Both the position numbers and the translations under genes were made by a program. DNA of 64,000 bases from Flagellimonas meishanensis (GTDB lineage Bacteria; Bacteroidota; Bacteroidia; Flavobacteriales; Flavobacteriaceae): the NCBI RefSeq assembly GCF_019880545.1, contig NZ_JAINVW010000001.1, positions 1,178,001-1,242,000 on the forward strand, given 5' to 3'. The notes beneath the pieces are model-generated. The model did no database searches. It was given only the letters and a program-made list of their open reading frames with translations, and had not been told where the DNA came from. Numbering within the stretch: position 1 is the stretch's first letter; each line of letters opens with the position of its first letter. Shown piece after piece: positions 25,900-35,130 of this stretch.

Positions 25900-28164
25900 T
25901 CATTGGGCAATGGGGGCGGTAATGCAATGCTCTGGAATGCCGAATCCATCAACCAATACCTCAATATGTGGGCGAAGTTCGGAACACAAGCGTTCCACAC
26001 GCTGTCTGATAGCCTTCGATTTGTTTCCACCTATGTAGCCCTGTTCCAAAAACCATATGGCATCCAAATGAATTTGGTCCAATGCATAAAGTGCACCCAA
26101 CTTTTCCAAAAGGCCTCTGTATTTTGTGTCCTCAACGTTTTGGCAAACCTTATGGTATTCAAAATAGGCCAGTTCCACGCTATATGCTTTTCCCAGAGCC
26201 AACAGATGCGTCTGTACCTTTAAAAAAGCCTGATAGGACGGAACACCTTTCTTTATATAACTCCGGATGCGCATGGCCAATGTATAGGTCAGCCTACGGG
26301 TCCTATAATTAAAGGCGTGCATATGAAATTTTGGATTGTATAAGTGTTCCGCATCCACCTTGTTCGAATATAAAGGATTGATTACAGTCAACTTATCCGA
26401 CAATTGGCTTTGCAACAATTTCAGAACCGAGGCAAACCCGGCACTGTTGAATTCAGCTTTAAAGTCGGACAAGATTCCCTTGGCGGCCAGTTGCAGTAGC
26501 ACGGTATTGTCTCCCTCAAAGGTGGTGAATATGTCCACATCGGTCCTGAGGTCGGCCAATCTGTTCTCCAGCAAGTACCCTTTTCCGCCACACGCTTCAC
26601 GGCACTCTTGTATGGTGCTGTTGGCAAACCAGGTAATGATTGATTTTAGTCCGGCCACTTGGGTTTCAATCTTCCTTTTGTCAGGAACTGACGGGTCCCT
26701 GTATTGGTTCATCATTGCCTCCAAAGCAAAATGATACACGTAAGTACCGGCCACTGCAGGGGTCAATCGTAATTGATGTGTGGGATAGTCCATGATCAAA
26801 TCCTCCTGCATTTTTATGCTATCATTAAATTGACGACGGCCCAGTGCATACTTCACCGCAATCGTCAAGGCCATTTTGGCCCCTCCCAGGGCACCACGGG
26901 CCACGCAGATACGCCCACCAACCAAGGTCCCCAACATCGTAAAAAAACGTTTGTTGGGATTTTTAATTTTGGAAAAGTAAGAACCATCATTTCGGATTTC
27001 CCCGTACTTGTCCAAAAGGTTTGCCCTTGGCACCCTTACCTGATCGAACCAAATTTTTCCGTTGTCAACACCATTAAGACCCAATTTATATCCATTGTCT
27101 TCAACGGTGATTCCTTCGAGAACCTCGTGCTTTTCATTTCGCAAAGGAACCAAAACGGCATGTACACCCTCGTTTTTTCCATTGACGATCAACTGTGCGA
27201 ACACCGTGGCCATTTTGGAATGAAGAGCGTTGCCGATATACTCCTTGTTATCGTTTTTTCCTGGGGTGTGGACGAAGATGCTGTCTGATGGGGCATCATA
27301 GGTGGCCGTGGTTTTTATTCCCCTAACGTTGGAACCGTGGCCTGTTTCTGTCATGGCAAAGCAGCCCAGTAAGTTGGCCTTAACGGTATCTTTTAGATAG
27401 AGATCATGATGTTTTGCTGTCCCTAGTTTTTGAATACTTCCTCCAAACAACCCAAATTGCACACCGAATTTCACTGCCAAACTACCATCAACAAACATAA
27501 GATGTTCAAAAATGGAGGCATAGCCAGGCATATCGTTCTTACCGCCGAATTCTTTTGGATAGGCCATGGCCCCATAACCCTTTTCGCCCAAAAGCGAAAC
27601 CTGTTTCAGGACACGATTTCTGTACACTTCTTTGTCACGCTGGATATGCCATGAAAAAAGGGGATTATCCAAAAATTTACGGAACGAATCCACAATGTCG
27701 GCATGGGAACCCTTTAAAATTTCATCCAAGTTATGGGGGTCGTACAAACTGGAGGTCCTTTCATGCACCACTTCCACATCAAAAAGATGATTGTAATGAT
27801 TGGGCTGGATTCCCAAATTGATCTCGATATGCTTTAGGTGATCATTGAACTCGCAGCCGGCGCAGTGGGCATTGCCCATACGTTGACTGAATGATGTAAG
27901 AGGATGGGTGTCGGTCTCAATAAGCTTCACCCGCGAAGCAGAAACAAGCTGTTTCCAGGTCTTGATTTCCTCATCCTCTGGTGGATTGCCTTTGTCCAAC
28001 CATAAATATAGTTGCTGCTTTTCCTGCGTGCTCAAAGATGCGTCCAATTCTATTGTTTTCTTCACCACCGAAATCTCGGATGCGGAAAGCAGGTCATCGG
28101 ACCAAATGACATAGAAAAAAGGGATATATTGTAAAACGCCCAAGGAATAATCTGTAGTGATCAT
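25900..28164 (-). CDS. acyl-CoA oxidase-like dehydrogenase
   Basis: The 754-residue protein is longer than a standard acyl-CoA dehydrogenase (about 390) and has the acyl-CoA oxidase layout, with an N-terminal extension and an extra C-terminal domain. Visible family segments are TETGHGSNV, which contacts FAD and substrate, ALGRRQF, and CREACGGKGYL near residue 525, followed by FEGDNTVLLQ. Acyl-CoA oxidases perform the first step of beta-oxidation and pass electrons to oxygen, giving hydrogen peroxide; use of oxygen here is inferred from the layout. I chose the ATG; a TTG 13 codons upstream is an alternative. The gene is divergent from ruvB and single. Confidence 0.85.
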   Translation of the reverse strand: MITTDYSLGVLQYIPFFYVIWSDDLLSASEISVVKKTIELDASLSTQEKQQLYLWLDKGNPPEDEEIKTWKQLVSASRVKLIETDTHPLTSFSQRMGNAHCAGCEFNDHLKHIEINLGIQPNHYNHLFDVEVVHERTSSLYDPHNLDEILKGSHADIVDSFRKFLDNPLFSWHIQRDKEVYRNRVLKQVSLLGEKGYGAMAYPKEFGGKNDMPGYASIFEHLMFVDGSLAVKFGVQFGLFGGSIQKLGTAKHHDLYLKDTVKANLLGCFAMTETGHGSNVRGIKTTATYDAPSDSIFVHTPGKNDNKEYIGNALHSKMATVFAQLIVNGKNEGVHAVLVPLRNEKHEVLEGITVEDNGYKLGLNGVDNGKIWFDQVRVPRANLLDKYGEIRNDGSYFSKIKNPNKRFFTMLGTLVGGRICVARGALGGAKMALTIAVKYALGRRQFNDSIKMQEDLIMDYPTHQLRLTPAVAGTYVYHFALEAMMNQYRDPSVPDKRKIETQVAGLKSIITWFANSTIQECREACGGKGYLLENRLADLRTDVDIFTTFEGDNTVLLQLAAKGILSDFKAEFNSAGFASVLKLLQSQLSDKLTVINPLYSNKVDAEHLYNPKFHMHAFNYRTRRLTYTLAMRIRSYIKKGVPSYQAFLKVQTHLLALGKAYSVELAYFEYHKVCQNVEDTKYRGLLEKLGALYALDQIHLDAIWFLEQGYIGGNKSKAIRQRVERLCSELRPHIEVLVDGFGIPEHCITAPIAQ

Positions 28165-28268
28165 AATGCTTTTGGATTGAGGCAATGCCGTTTTTTCAAT
28201 CAAACTAAGTTAAGGCTAAGATTTGTAAGATGCATGGATCATTTTATAGTCCACATGCTGTTTTCAAC

Positions 28269-28276
28269 TATATTTG
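28269..28276 (+). promoter_or_regulatory. -7 promoter element of ruvB
   Basis: TATATTTG is an exact TAnnTTTG match ending 7 bases before the ruvB ATG, which predicts a transcript with almost no leader. A TTTTA at about 28242-28246 is a weak -33. Confidence 0.5.
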
Positions 28277-28283
28277 TTTGAAG

Positions 28284-29306
28284 ATGAATGAGAACTTAGA
28301 CCCAACAGGGGAACATTTCTCCGAAGAGGAGCTGGATATAGAAAGGGCACTTCGTCCCGTTACCTTTGATGATTTCACAGGTCAGGAACAGGTGCTCGAA
28401 AATTTGAAGGTATTTGTGCAGGCCGCCAATCTCCGGGGGGAGGCTTTGGACCATACCCTTTTTCATGGCCCTCCGGGATTGGGGAAGACCACGCTGGCCC
28501 ATATCTTGGCCAATGAATTGGGCGTAGGCATCAAGGTGACCTCTGGTCCCGTGCTGGACAAGCCCGGTGATCTGGCTGGATTGTTGACCAATTTGCAGGA
28601 GCGGGACGTCCTTTTTATTGATGAGATCCATCGTCTCAGCCCCATTGTGGAGGAATACCTCTATTCCGCGATGGAAGACTATAAGATTGACATCATGATC
28701 GAAACCGGCCCGAATGCCAGGTCCGTACAGATAAATTTGGCTCCGTTCACCTTGATAGGCGCCACTACACGTTCGGGCCTACTTACCGCCCCGATGCGTG
28801 CCCGGTTTGGAATATCCAGTCGTTTGCAATACTACGACACCGAACTGCTCTCCACCATTGTGCAGCGAAGCGCGGACATTTTAAAAGTCCCAATCACCAA
28901 TGATGCCGCCATTGAAATCGCTGGGCGAAGCAGGGGTACACCTCGAATCTGCAATGCATTGCTACGCAGGGTTCGGGATTTTGCACAAATAAAGGGAAAT
29001 GGTAACATCGATCTCGAAATCTCCCGATTTGGGTTGAAGGCACTCCATGTGGACACCCATGGTTTGGATGAGATGGACAATAAAATCTTGACCACCATCA
29101 TTGATAAATTCAAGGGAGGCCCGGTGGGCATAACCACTTTGGCCACAGCCGTGTCGGAAAGCGCGGAAACCATTGAGGAGGTGTACGAACCCTTTTTGAT
29201 TCAACAGGGATTTATCATGCGGACACCACGTGGCAGGGAAGTTACCGAGTTGGCATACAAACACTTGGGAAGGTTAAAGGGAGGAACCCAAGGCGGCTTG
29301 TTTTAG
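28284..29306 (+). CDS. ruvB: Holliday junction branch migration ATPase RuvB
   Basis: The 340-residue protein has the AAA+ motifs of RuvB: Walker [10 protein letters not shown] (62-70), Walker B LFIDEIH (110-116), a sensor segment LIGATTR, and the C-terminal winged helix with PRGREVT. It forms hexameric rings on DNA with RuvA (encoded 6 kb away) and drives branch migration. The chosen ATG gives the usual family length; an upstream in-frame ATG at 28230 precedes the promoter element and is unlikely. Directly followed by queG. Confidence 0.97.
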   Translation: MNENLDPTGEHFSEEELDIERALRPVTFDDFTGQEQVLENLKVFVQAANLRGEALDHTLFHGPPGLGKTTLAHILANELGVGIKVTSGPVLDKPGDLAGLLTNLQERDVLFIDEIHRLSPIVEEYLYSAMEDYKIDIMIETGPNARSVQINLAPFTLIGATTRSGLLTAPMRARFGISSRLQYYDTELLSTIVQRSADILKVPITNDAAIEIAGRSRGTPRICNALLRRVRDFAQIKGNGNIDLEISRFGLKALHVDTHGLDEMDNKILTTIIDKFKGGPVGITTLATAVSESAETIEEVYEPFLIQQGFIMRTPRGREVTELAYKHLGRLKGGTQGGLF

Positions 29307-29307
29307 T

Positions 29308-30231
29308 TTGAATCCGAGAAAACAACATACCAAACTTATCAAAACCGAAGCCAAGCGCCTCGGTTTTTTGTCATGCGGGGTATCCAAAGCAGAATTTCTT
29401 GAAGAGGAAGCCCCTCGATTGGAAAAATGGCTAAGCAAAGGCATGCATGGTGAAATGGGCTATATGGAAAACCATTTTGACAAACGTTTGGATCCCACCA
29501 AGCTGGTGGATGGCGCCAAATCGGTGATTTCATTACTGTTGAACTATTACCCCTCGGACAAGCAGGCCCCAGATTCCTATAAAATCTCCAAATATGCATA
29601 CGGAACCGACTATCACTTTGTGATAAAGGACAAACTCAAATCCCTGTTGCATTTCATCCAAGAGGAAATAGGAGAGGTGCATGGAAGGGCTTTTGTGGAT
29701 TCGGCACCGGTTCTGGATAAGGCTTGGGCAGCACGGAGTGGTCTGGGCTGGATGGGCAAGCACAGCAATTTGCTGACACAGCAGGTTGGATCATTCTATT
29801 TTATTGCTGAACTTATTGTTGACCTTGACTTGGAATATGATACCCCAGTGACCGACCATTGTGGAACATGCACCGCCTGCATCGATGCCTGTCCCACTGA
29901 AGCGATTGTAGCGCCCTATGTGGTGGATGGAAGCAAATGCATATCATACTTTACCATTGAATTGAAGAACGAAATCCCCTCAGGTTTTCATGGAAAATTT
30001 GATGAGTGGATGTTCGGTTGCGATGTCTGCCAGGATGTCTGCCCTTGGAACCGGTTTTCAAAACCGCACCAAGAACCGCTCTTTAACCCCCATCCCGATT
30101 TGTTGTCCATGACCAAAAAGGACTGGGAAGAAATTACGGAGGATATCTTTAAAAAGATGTTCAAAAAATCGGCTGTAAAGCGAACCAAGTTCCACGGCCT
30201 GCAACGCAACATCAACTTTTTGAAGTCCTAA
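29308..30231 (+). CDS. queG: epoxyqueuosine reductase QueG
   Basis: The 307-residue protein has the cobalamin-dependent reductase domain followed by two 4Fe-4S motifs: Cys185, Cys188, Cys191 and Cys195 in [11 protein letters not shown], and Cys238, Cys241 and Cys245 in [10 protein letters not shown], with Cys211 completing the second cluster. Asp131 in DSAPVL corresponds to the known catalytic Asp. QueG makes queuosine from epoxyqueuosine, the last step of the wobble-base modification of tRNA. The start is a TTG one base after the ruvB stop, so the genes are translationally coupled; no ATG is available until residue 46. The C-terminal HEAT-like domain of longer homologues is absent. Confidence 0.93.
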   Translation: MNPRKQHTKLIKTEAKRLGFLSCGVSKAEFLEEEAPRLEKWLSKGMHGEMGYMENHFDKRLDPTKLVDGAKSVISLLLNYYPSDKQAPDSYKISKYAYGTDYHFVIKDKLKSLLHFIQEEIGEVHGRAFVDSAPVLDKAWAARSGLGWMGKHSNLLTQQVGSFYFIAELIVDLDLEYDTPVTDHCGTCTACIDACPTEAIVAPYVVDGSKCISYFTIELKNEIPSGFHGKFDEWMFGCDVCQDVCPWNRFSKPHQEPLFNPHPDLLSMTKKDWEEITEDIFKKMFKKSAVKRTKFHGLQRNINFLKS

Positions 30232-30416
30232 AAACAACTACAACGATTTCGCAATCATTTTAAGGGCAATAGATGTTAAGTTTTTTTAACCAAAAGATTA
30301 AAAATGCTATATTGTTTGGCAATCCTGCTGTGATATTCGCAAAAAGCCAACACTAATTTTGAAAGAATCAAAAACACGGCCCGGATTGGTTCCTAATAAC
30401 TAACTAAACTCGAGGG

Positions 30417-32093
30417 ATGGGCAAAATCACTAAACCAAGACTCAATTTTTGGCAAATTTGGAATATGAACGTTGGATTCTTTGGAATCCAATTCAGCTTT
30501 GGACTCCAGCAGACAGCGGTTAGTCCAATTTTTTCGTTTTTGGGAGCACACCATGACGAATTGCCGTTGTTAAACCTAGCAGGTCCGGTCACGGGATTGT
30601 TGATTCAACCCATCATCGGGGCCATATCGGATAAAACATGGTCTCCAAAATGGGGTGGAAGAAGAAAACCTTTCTTTTTGATTGGGGCCATTTTGGCAAG
30701 TTTGTGTCTTTTCGCATTTCCCTTCAGTCCAGAACTTTGGTTTGCCGTTGGGCTCCTTTGGATTTTGGATGCGGGCAACAATACAGCGATGGAACCTTAT
30801 AGGGCCTTTGTTGGGGATAAGCTTCCCGACAGCCAGTTGACCTTTGGTTACCAAATGCAGAGTCTGTTTGTCGGGGCAGGGATTACACTCGCCAACCTAT
30901 CGCTTTTTATGTTCCAGCATTGGTTCAGCACCCCGGTGGAAGGGGGTGGTCTGTTCGATACCACTTCAGAAACAGTCTCATCCATACCTACGTGGGTGTA
31001 TTATTCCTTCTTTTTGGGAGCTTTGGCATCCATAGGAACAGTGATGTGGTCGGTTTGGAAAACACCAGAAATCCCACCTTCCGATGAGGAACTCAAGGAA
31101 ATCCAAGCGCATAACGCTGGTACACCGGCTCCCATCATCCAGATATTCAGCGTACTTCTGGTCATTTTTTCTGTACCTCTTTTATTGGGCTATTTGGTAG
31201 GGGAACTGTTCCCTCAGTTATTGGATAATATCAATCTTTGGGTAATTATAGTACTGGTGTTTGCCTTTGTCTGGCTTTTTATGCTCTACCGAATCATCAA
31301 AAACAACACCAGCAACCGGAGTATCAAGAAACTTGGTGACACCTTGGACCCGTTGTTGGAGGCCGCTGAGGCCATAGGGGTAATGCCCGGTTTCTTGTGG
31401 AAATTGGCGGCAGTATACCTGTTTCAGTGGTACGCACTTTTTGTGTACTGGCAATTTATGCCGCCTATGCTCCGTACCAGTTTGTTCGGGATTTCCAACG
31501 AGGACAACGAGAGATTTGAGTCCATAATGGCCTCGTTTAGGGAAGGGGCCGAGATCAGTGCCCAGGACCAGTCCTTTGCGCAGCAGGTGCAATCGCTGGC
31601 AGAACAGGCATTGGGCCATGCTGGGTTAATGAACGGGACATACAATTTTGTGACCATGATAGTTGCCTTGGCCTTGGTGCCCTTGGCGGCCAGAATTGGC
31701 TCCAAGTTGGTCTACGTGGTCTGTCTATTCCTCACGGGTATTGCCATGTTGAGCATGCCATTCATTGCTGATAAATGGTTACTGTTGGCGCCGATGGTAT
31801 TGTTTGGTATTGGTTGGGCCGCCATGATGGGCATACCATATGCAATGGTCTCCAAAGTTATACCTGAAGAGCGACGGGGCGTCTACATGGGAATTGTCAA
31901 CATGATGATAGTGATCCCAATGCTCATACAAACCGTGAGTTTTGGTCCGATCATTAAAAACCTGTTGAACAACGACGCCATTAATGCCATATTGTTTGGA
32001 GGGGTGTTCTTTATCATTGCTGGAATCTTGGCGATGCGACTCAATTTGCCCAAGGACAAGTTGGATTCCGCAATGGATGTGGATATTCCATAA
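30417..32093 (+). CDS. SLC45-type MFS transporter, probably for a disaccharide
   Basis: The 558-residue protein has about twelve membrane helices and the MFS loop signature GRRKPF after helix 2. It starts with the family's FWQIWNMNVGFFGIQFSFGLQQ segment and contains the DAGNNTAMEPYRAF helix of the SLC45/sucrose-proton symporter branch. Such transporters in Bacteroidota are often in maltose operons, but here no glucosidase or regulator adjoins it, so the substrate is open. The long cytoplasmic loop before helix 7 is normal for the group. The 185-base region upstream has no clear promoter. Confidence 0.85.
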   Translation: MGKITKPRLNFWQIWNMNVGFFGIQFSFGLQQTAVSPIFSFLGAHHDELPLLNLAGPVTGLLIQPIIGAISDKTWSPKWGGRRKPFFLIGAILASLCLFAFPFSPELWFAVGLLWILDAGNNTAMEPYRAFVGDKLPDSQLTFGYQMQSLFVGAGITLANLSLFMFQHWFSTPVEGGGLFDTTSETVSSIPTWVYYSFFLGALASIGTVMWSVWKTPEIPPSDEELKEIQAHNAGTPAPIIQIFSVLLVIFSVPLLLGYLVGELFPQLLDNINLWVIIVLVFAFVWLFMLYRIIKNNTSNRSIKKLGDTLDPLLEAAEAIGVMPGFLWKLAAVYLFQWYALFVYWQFMPPMLRTSLFGISNEDNERFESIMASFREGAEISAQDQSFAQQVQSLAEQALGHAGLMNGTYNFVTMIVALALVPLAARIGSKLVYVVCLFLTGIAMLSMPFIADKWLLLAPMVLFGIGWAAMMGIPYAMVSKVIPEERRGVYMGIVNMMIVIPMLIQTVSFGPIIKNLLNNDAINAILFGGVFFIIAGILAMRLNLPKDKLDSAMDVDIP

Positions 32094-32187
32094 ATTCGAA
32101 CAAGCCTATAGAGCATCAGCGCATACTGGAAAAGAAGGAGCCATGGAAATTGTTTTTCAAACACCATGGCAATTATGGGGAAACCCC

Positions 32188-32195
32188 TAACTTTG
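32188..32195 (+). promoter_or_regulatory. -7 promoter element of maeB
   Basis: TAACTTTG matches TAnnTTTG and ends 19 bases before the maeB ATG. No clear -33 element is visible. Confidence 0.45.
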
Positions 32196-32214
32196 GCGCC
32201 TCACTATCCACTAT

Positions 32215-34509
32215 ATGAGCAAGGAAAAAAATAGACGCGAGGCGTTACTCTATCACGCAAAACCACAACCGGGGAAGATCAAGGTGGTACCTACAAAGCC
32301 CTATGCCACACAACGGGATTTGGCACTGGCCTATTCCCCTGGGGTAGCGGAGCCCTGTCTAGAAATCAAGAAAAATAAGGATGATGTTTACAAGTACACG
32401 GCCAAGGGCAATGTGGTTGCCGTGATTTCCAATGGAACGGCTGTTTTGGGTCTGGGGGACATTGGTCCCGAGGCATCAAAACCGGTAATGGAGGGGAAGA
32501 GCCTTTTGTTCAAGATTTTTGCCGATATCGATGGTATTGACGTTGAACTGGATACCACGGATGTTGATAAATTCGTAGAAACCGTAAAGATCATTTCCCC
32601 AACCTTTGGTGGAATCAATCTGGAGGATATCAAAGCTCCGGAAGCTTTTGAGATCGAAAGACGCCTCAAGGAAGAACTGGACATACCCGTAATGCATGAT
32701 GACCAACATGGAACGGCCATTATCTCCTCAGCGGCGCTTTTGAATGCCCTGGAACTGACGCGTAAAAAAATTGGAGAGGTAAAAATTGTGGTAAGTGGTG
32801 CCGGAGCTGCTGCCGTTTCCTGCACGCGCCTCTACAAAGCCTTTGGGGCAAAAGCGGCTAATATTGTGATGTTGGACAGCAAAGGGGTAATCCGAAGTGA
32901 TCGAGAAAGCCTGTCAGAAGAAAAACTTGAGTTTGCCACGGACCGAAAAATAGATACACTGGAAGAGGCCTTGAAAGACGCAGATGTCTTTATTGGTCTT
33001 TCCATTGCCAATATCCTGACCCCAAAGATGCTAAAATCCATGGCCAAGGATCCCATCGTTTTTGCCATGGCTAATCCAGATCCCGAGATAGAATACAACT
33101 TGGCCATTAAAACAAGGAAAGATATCATCATGGCAACGGGCCGTTCGGACCATCCCAACCAGGTGAACAATGTATTGGGTTTCCCATTCATATTTAGGGG
33201 AGCTTTGGATGTTAGGGCCACCAAGATCAATGAGGAAATGAAGATGGCTGCGGTGAAAGCATTGGCGGAACTCACCCGGGAGCCCGTTCCCGAACAGGTG
33301 AACATTGCCTACGACACCACGAGGTTGACCTTTAGCAAGGATTACATCATTCCCAAACCCTTTGACCCCCGATTGATCACCAAAATTCCACCTGCGGTGG
33401 CCAAAGCGGCCATGGAAAGTGGAGTGGCCAAGGAACCAATAGAGAATTGGGAAAAGTATGAGGAGGAACTTTATCAACGGTCGGGGAACGATAATAAGGT
33501 CGTAAGAATGCTGCACAACAGGGCGAAAATAAACCCAAAGCGTATCGTTTTTGCCGAAGCTGAGCTTTTGGATGTGATGAAAGCAGCCCAGATAGTTCAT
33601 GATGAGGGAATTGCGGAGCCTATTTTGTTGGGTCATAAGGAGACTATTGAAAACCTCAAGGAAGAGCTCGATTTTGATGCCGAAGTGCAGATCATAGACC
33701 CACGTTCGGATGAGTTCAGCAATATGAGGACGAAATATGCCCTGAAACTTTGGGAAACCAGAAAACGTAAAGGGGAGACCAAATATAGTGCCCGGGTGAG
33801 CATGGGCAAACGCAATTATTTTGGTGCCATGATGCTCTTGGAGGGTGATGCAGATGGGATGATTTCGGGTTATTCCAGAGCATATCCAAAGGTGTTGCGA
33901 CCCGTTTTTGAGGTTTTGGGTCGAGCCAAGGATGTGAAAAATGCTTCCACGGTCAACATCATGATCACTGAAAGGGGGCCTCTGTTTTTGGCGGATACAT
34001 CCATCAACATAGACCCCAATGCCGAGGAACTTGCAGAAATAGCACAAATGACGGCGAATGTGGCCAGTACCTTCGGATTTGACCCTGTCATGGCCCTGCT
34101 TTCCTATGCCAATTTTGGGTCATCGAACCATCCCAATGCACAAAAAGTAAGGGAAGCGGTTCGGATTCTTCACGAAAGGAACCCTGATTTGGTTGTCGAT
34201 GGTGAAATTCAGACCGACTTTGCCCTTAGCCAGGAACTTTGCCATAACAATTTTCCATTTTCCAAGCTGGCCGGCAAAAAAGTCAACACGCTTATTTTTC
34301 CAAATTTGGAATCGGCCAACATAACCTATAAACTGTTGAAGGGATTGAATAAAGCGGATTCCATCGGCCCGATTATGGTAGGTTTGCCAAGGTCGGTCCA
34401 TATATTGCAATTGGGTGCCAGTGTGGATGAAATGGTGAATATGGCCGCTGTGGCCGTTATCGATGCCCAGGAACGGGAAAAGCGCCGGAAAGCACGAATG
34501 GGCGAATAG
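32215..34509 (+). CDS. maeB: NADP-dependent malic enzyme fused to a phosphotransacetylase-like domain
   Basis: The 764-residue protein consists of a malic enzyme domain (about 1-425) and a phosphate acetyl/butyryltransferase-like domain (about 430-764), the MaeB layout. The catalytic Tyr40, the metal ligands Glu137, Asp138 and Asp162, and GLGDIGPEASKPVMEGK (79-95) are in place. It decarboxylates malate to pyruvate with NADP+; the C-terminal domain is regulatory in studied enzymes and binds acetyl-CoA. It has its own promoter and may be read on into ruvA, 34 bases downstream. Confidence 0.96.
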   Translation: MSKEKNRREALLYHAKPQPGKIKVVPTKPYATQRDLALAYSPGVAEPCLEIKKNKDDVYKYTAKGNVVAVISNGTAVLGLGDIGPEASKPVMEGKSLLFKIFADIDGIDVELDTTDVDKFVETVKIISPTFGGINLEDIKAPEAFEIERRLKEELDIPVMHDDQHGTAIISSAALLNALELTRKKIGEVKIVVSGAGAAAVSCTRLYKAFGAKAANIVMLDSKGVIRSDRESLSEEKLEFATDRKIDTLEEALKDADVFIGLSIANILTPKMLKSMAKDPIVFAMANPDPEIEYNLAIKTRKDIIMATGRSDHPNQVNNVLGFPFIFRGALDVRATKINEEMKMAAVKALAELTREPVPEQVNIAYDTTRLTFSKDYIIPKPFDPRLITKIPPAVAKAAMESGVAKEPIENWEKYEEELYQRSGNDNKVVRMLHNRAKINPKRIVFAEAELLDVMKAAQIVHDEGIAEPILLGHKETIENLKEELDFDAEVQIIDPRSDEFSNMRTKYALKLWETRKRKGETKYSARVSMGKRNYFGAMMLLEGDADGMISGYSRAYPKVLRPVFEVLGRAKDVKNASTVNIMITERGPLFLADTSINIDPNAEELAEIAQMTANVASTFGFDPVMALLSYANFGSSNHPNAQKVREAVRILHERNPDLVVDGEIQTDFALSQELCHNNFPFSKLAGKKVNTLIFPNLESANITYKLLKGLNKADSIGPIMVGLPRSVHILQLGASVDEMVNMAAVAVIDAQEREKRRKARMGE

Positions 34510-34543
34510 CGTGCTGCGTCCAGTCTAACCAAAACAATACCAA

Positions 34544-35125
34544 ATGATTACCCATCTTAGAGGAAAACTGGTCGAAAAGAACCCAACCCATGTGATAGTG
34601 GAATGCAATGGTGTGGGATACTTTTTGAACATTTCACTGCACACCTTTTCCTTGTTGAAGGACCAGGAGAATATCCAATTGTACACCCATTTGCTTATCA
34701 AGGAAGATTCGCATACCTTATTCGGTTTTGCGGAAAGATCGGAGCGTGAGATTTTCCGATTGTTGCTCTCCGTTTCAGGGGTGGGTTCAAGCACTGCCAG
34801 GACCATGTTGTCCTCCCTTTCCCCAATGGATGTCAAGAATGCCATTGCCAATGGCGACGTGCTTTCCATACAGTCCGTCAAGGGTATAGGCACAAAGACT
34901 GCCCAGCGTGTAATCTTGGACCTCAAGGACAAGATTTTGAATGTCCAGGATATGGGCGAAGTTTCGTCTAGATCAAACAATACAAATAAAGAAGAAGCGT
35001 TATCTGCTTTAGAGGTTCTTGGCTTCGCCAGAAGACAATCCGAAAGGATAGTGGACAAGGTGTTGTCACAAGACCCATCGTTAAGCGTGGAGGACATTAT
35101 AAAATTGGCGCTGAAAAATTTGTAA
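34544..35125 (+). CDS. ruvA: Holliday junction DNA-binding protein RuvA
   Basis: The 193-residue protein has the three RuvA domains: the N-terminal OB fold with VECNGVGY (25-32), the helix-hairpin-helix region with SVSGVGSSTARTML and SVKGIGTKTAQRVI, and the C-terminal domain III that touches RuvB. It recognises the four-way junction and loads RuvB. It lies between maeB and sprA; the stop is 5 bases before sprA, so this is one unit. Confidence 0.97.
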   Translation: MITHLRGKLVEKNPTHVIVECNGVGYFLNISLHTFSLLKDQENIQLYTHLLIKEDSHTLFGFAERSEREIFRLLLSVSGVGSSTARTMLSSLSPMDVKNAIANGDVLSIQSVKGIGTKTAQRVILDLKDKILNVQDMGEVSSRSNNTNKEEALSALEVLGFARRQSERIVDKVLSQDPSLSVEDIIKLALKNL

Positions 35126-35130
35126 CTAGT

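Noticed and set aside
30232..30416. Possible promoter or operator before the sugar transporter
   Set aside because: A TATTGTTTG at about 30314-30322 has the wrong spacing, and no operator was clear.
33031..34047. A 338-codon antisense frame in maeB
   Set aside because: The plus strand is a full malic enzyme; the antisense product has no recognisable features.
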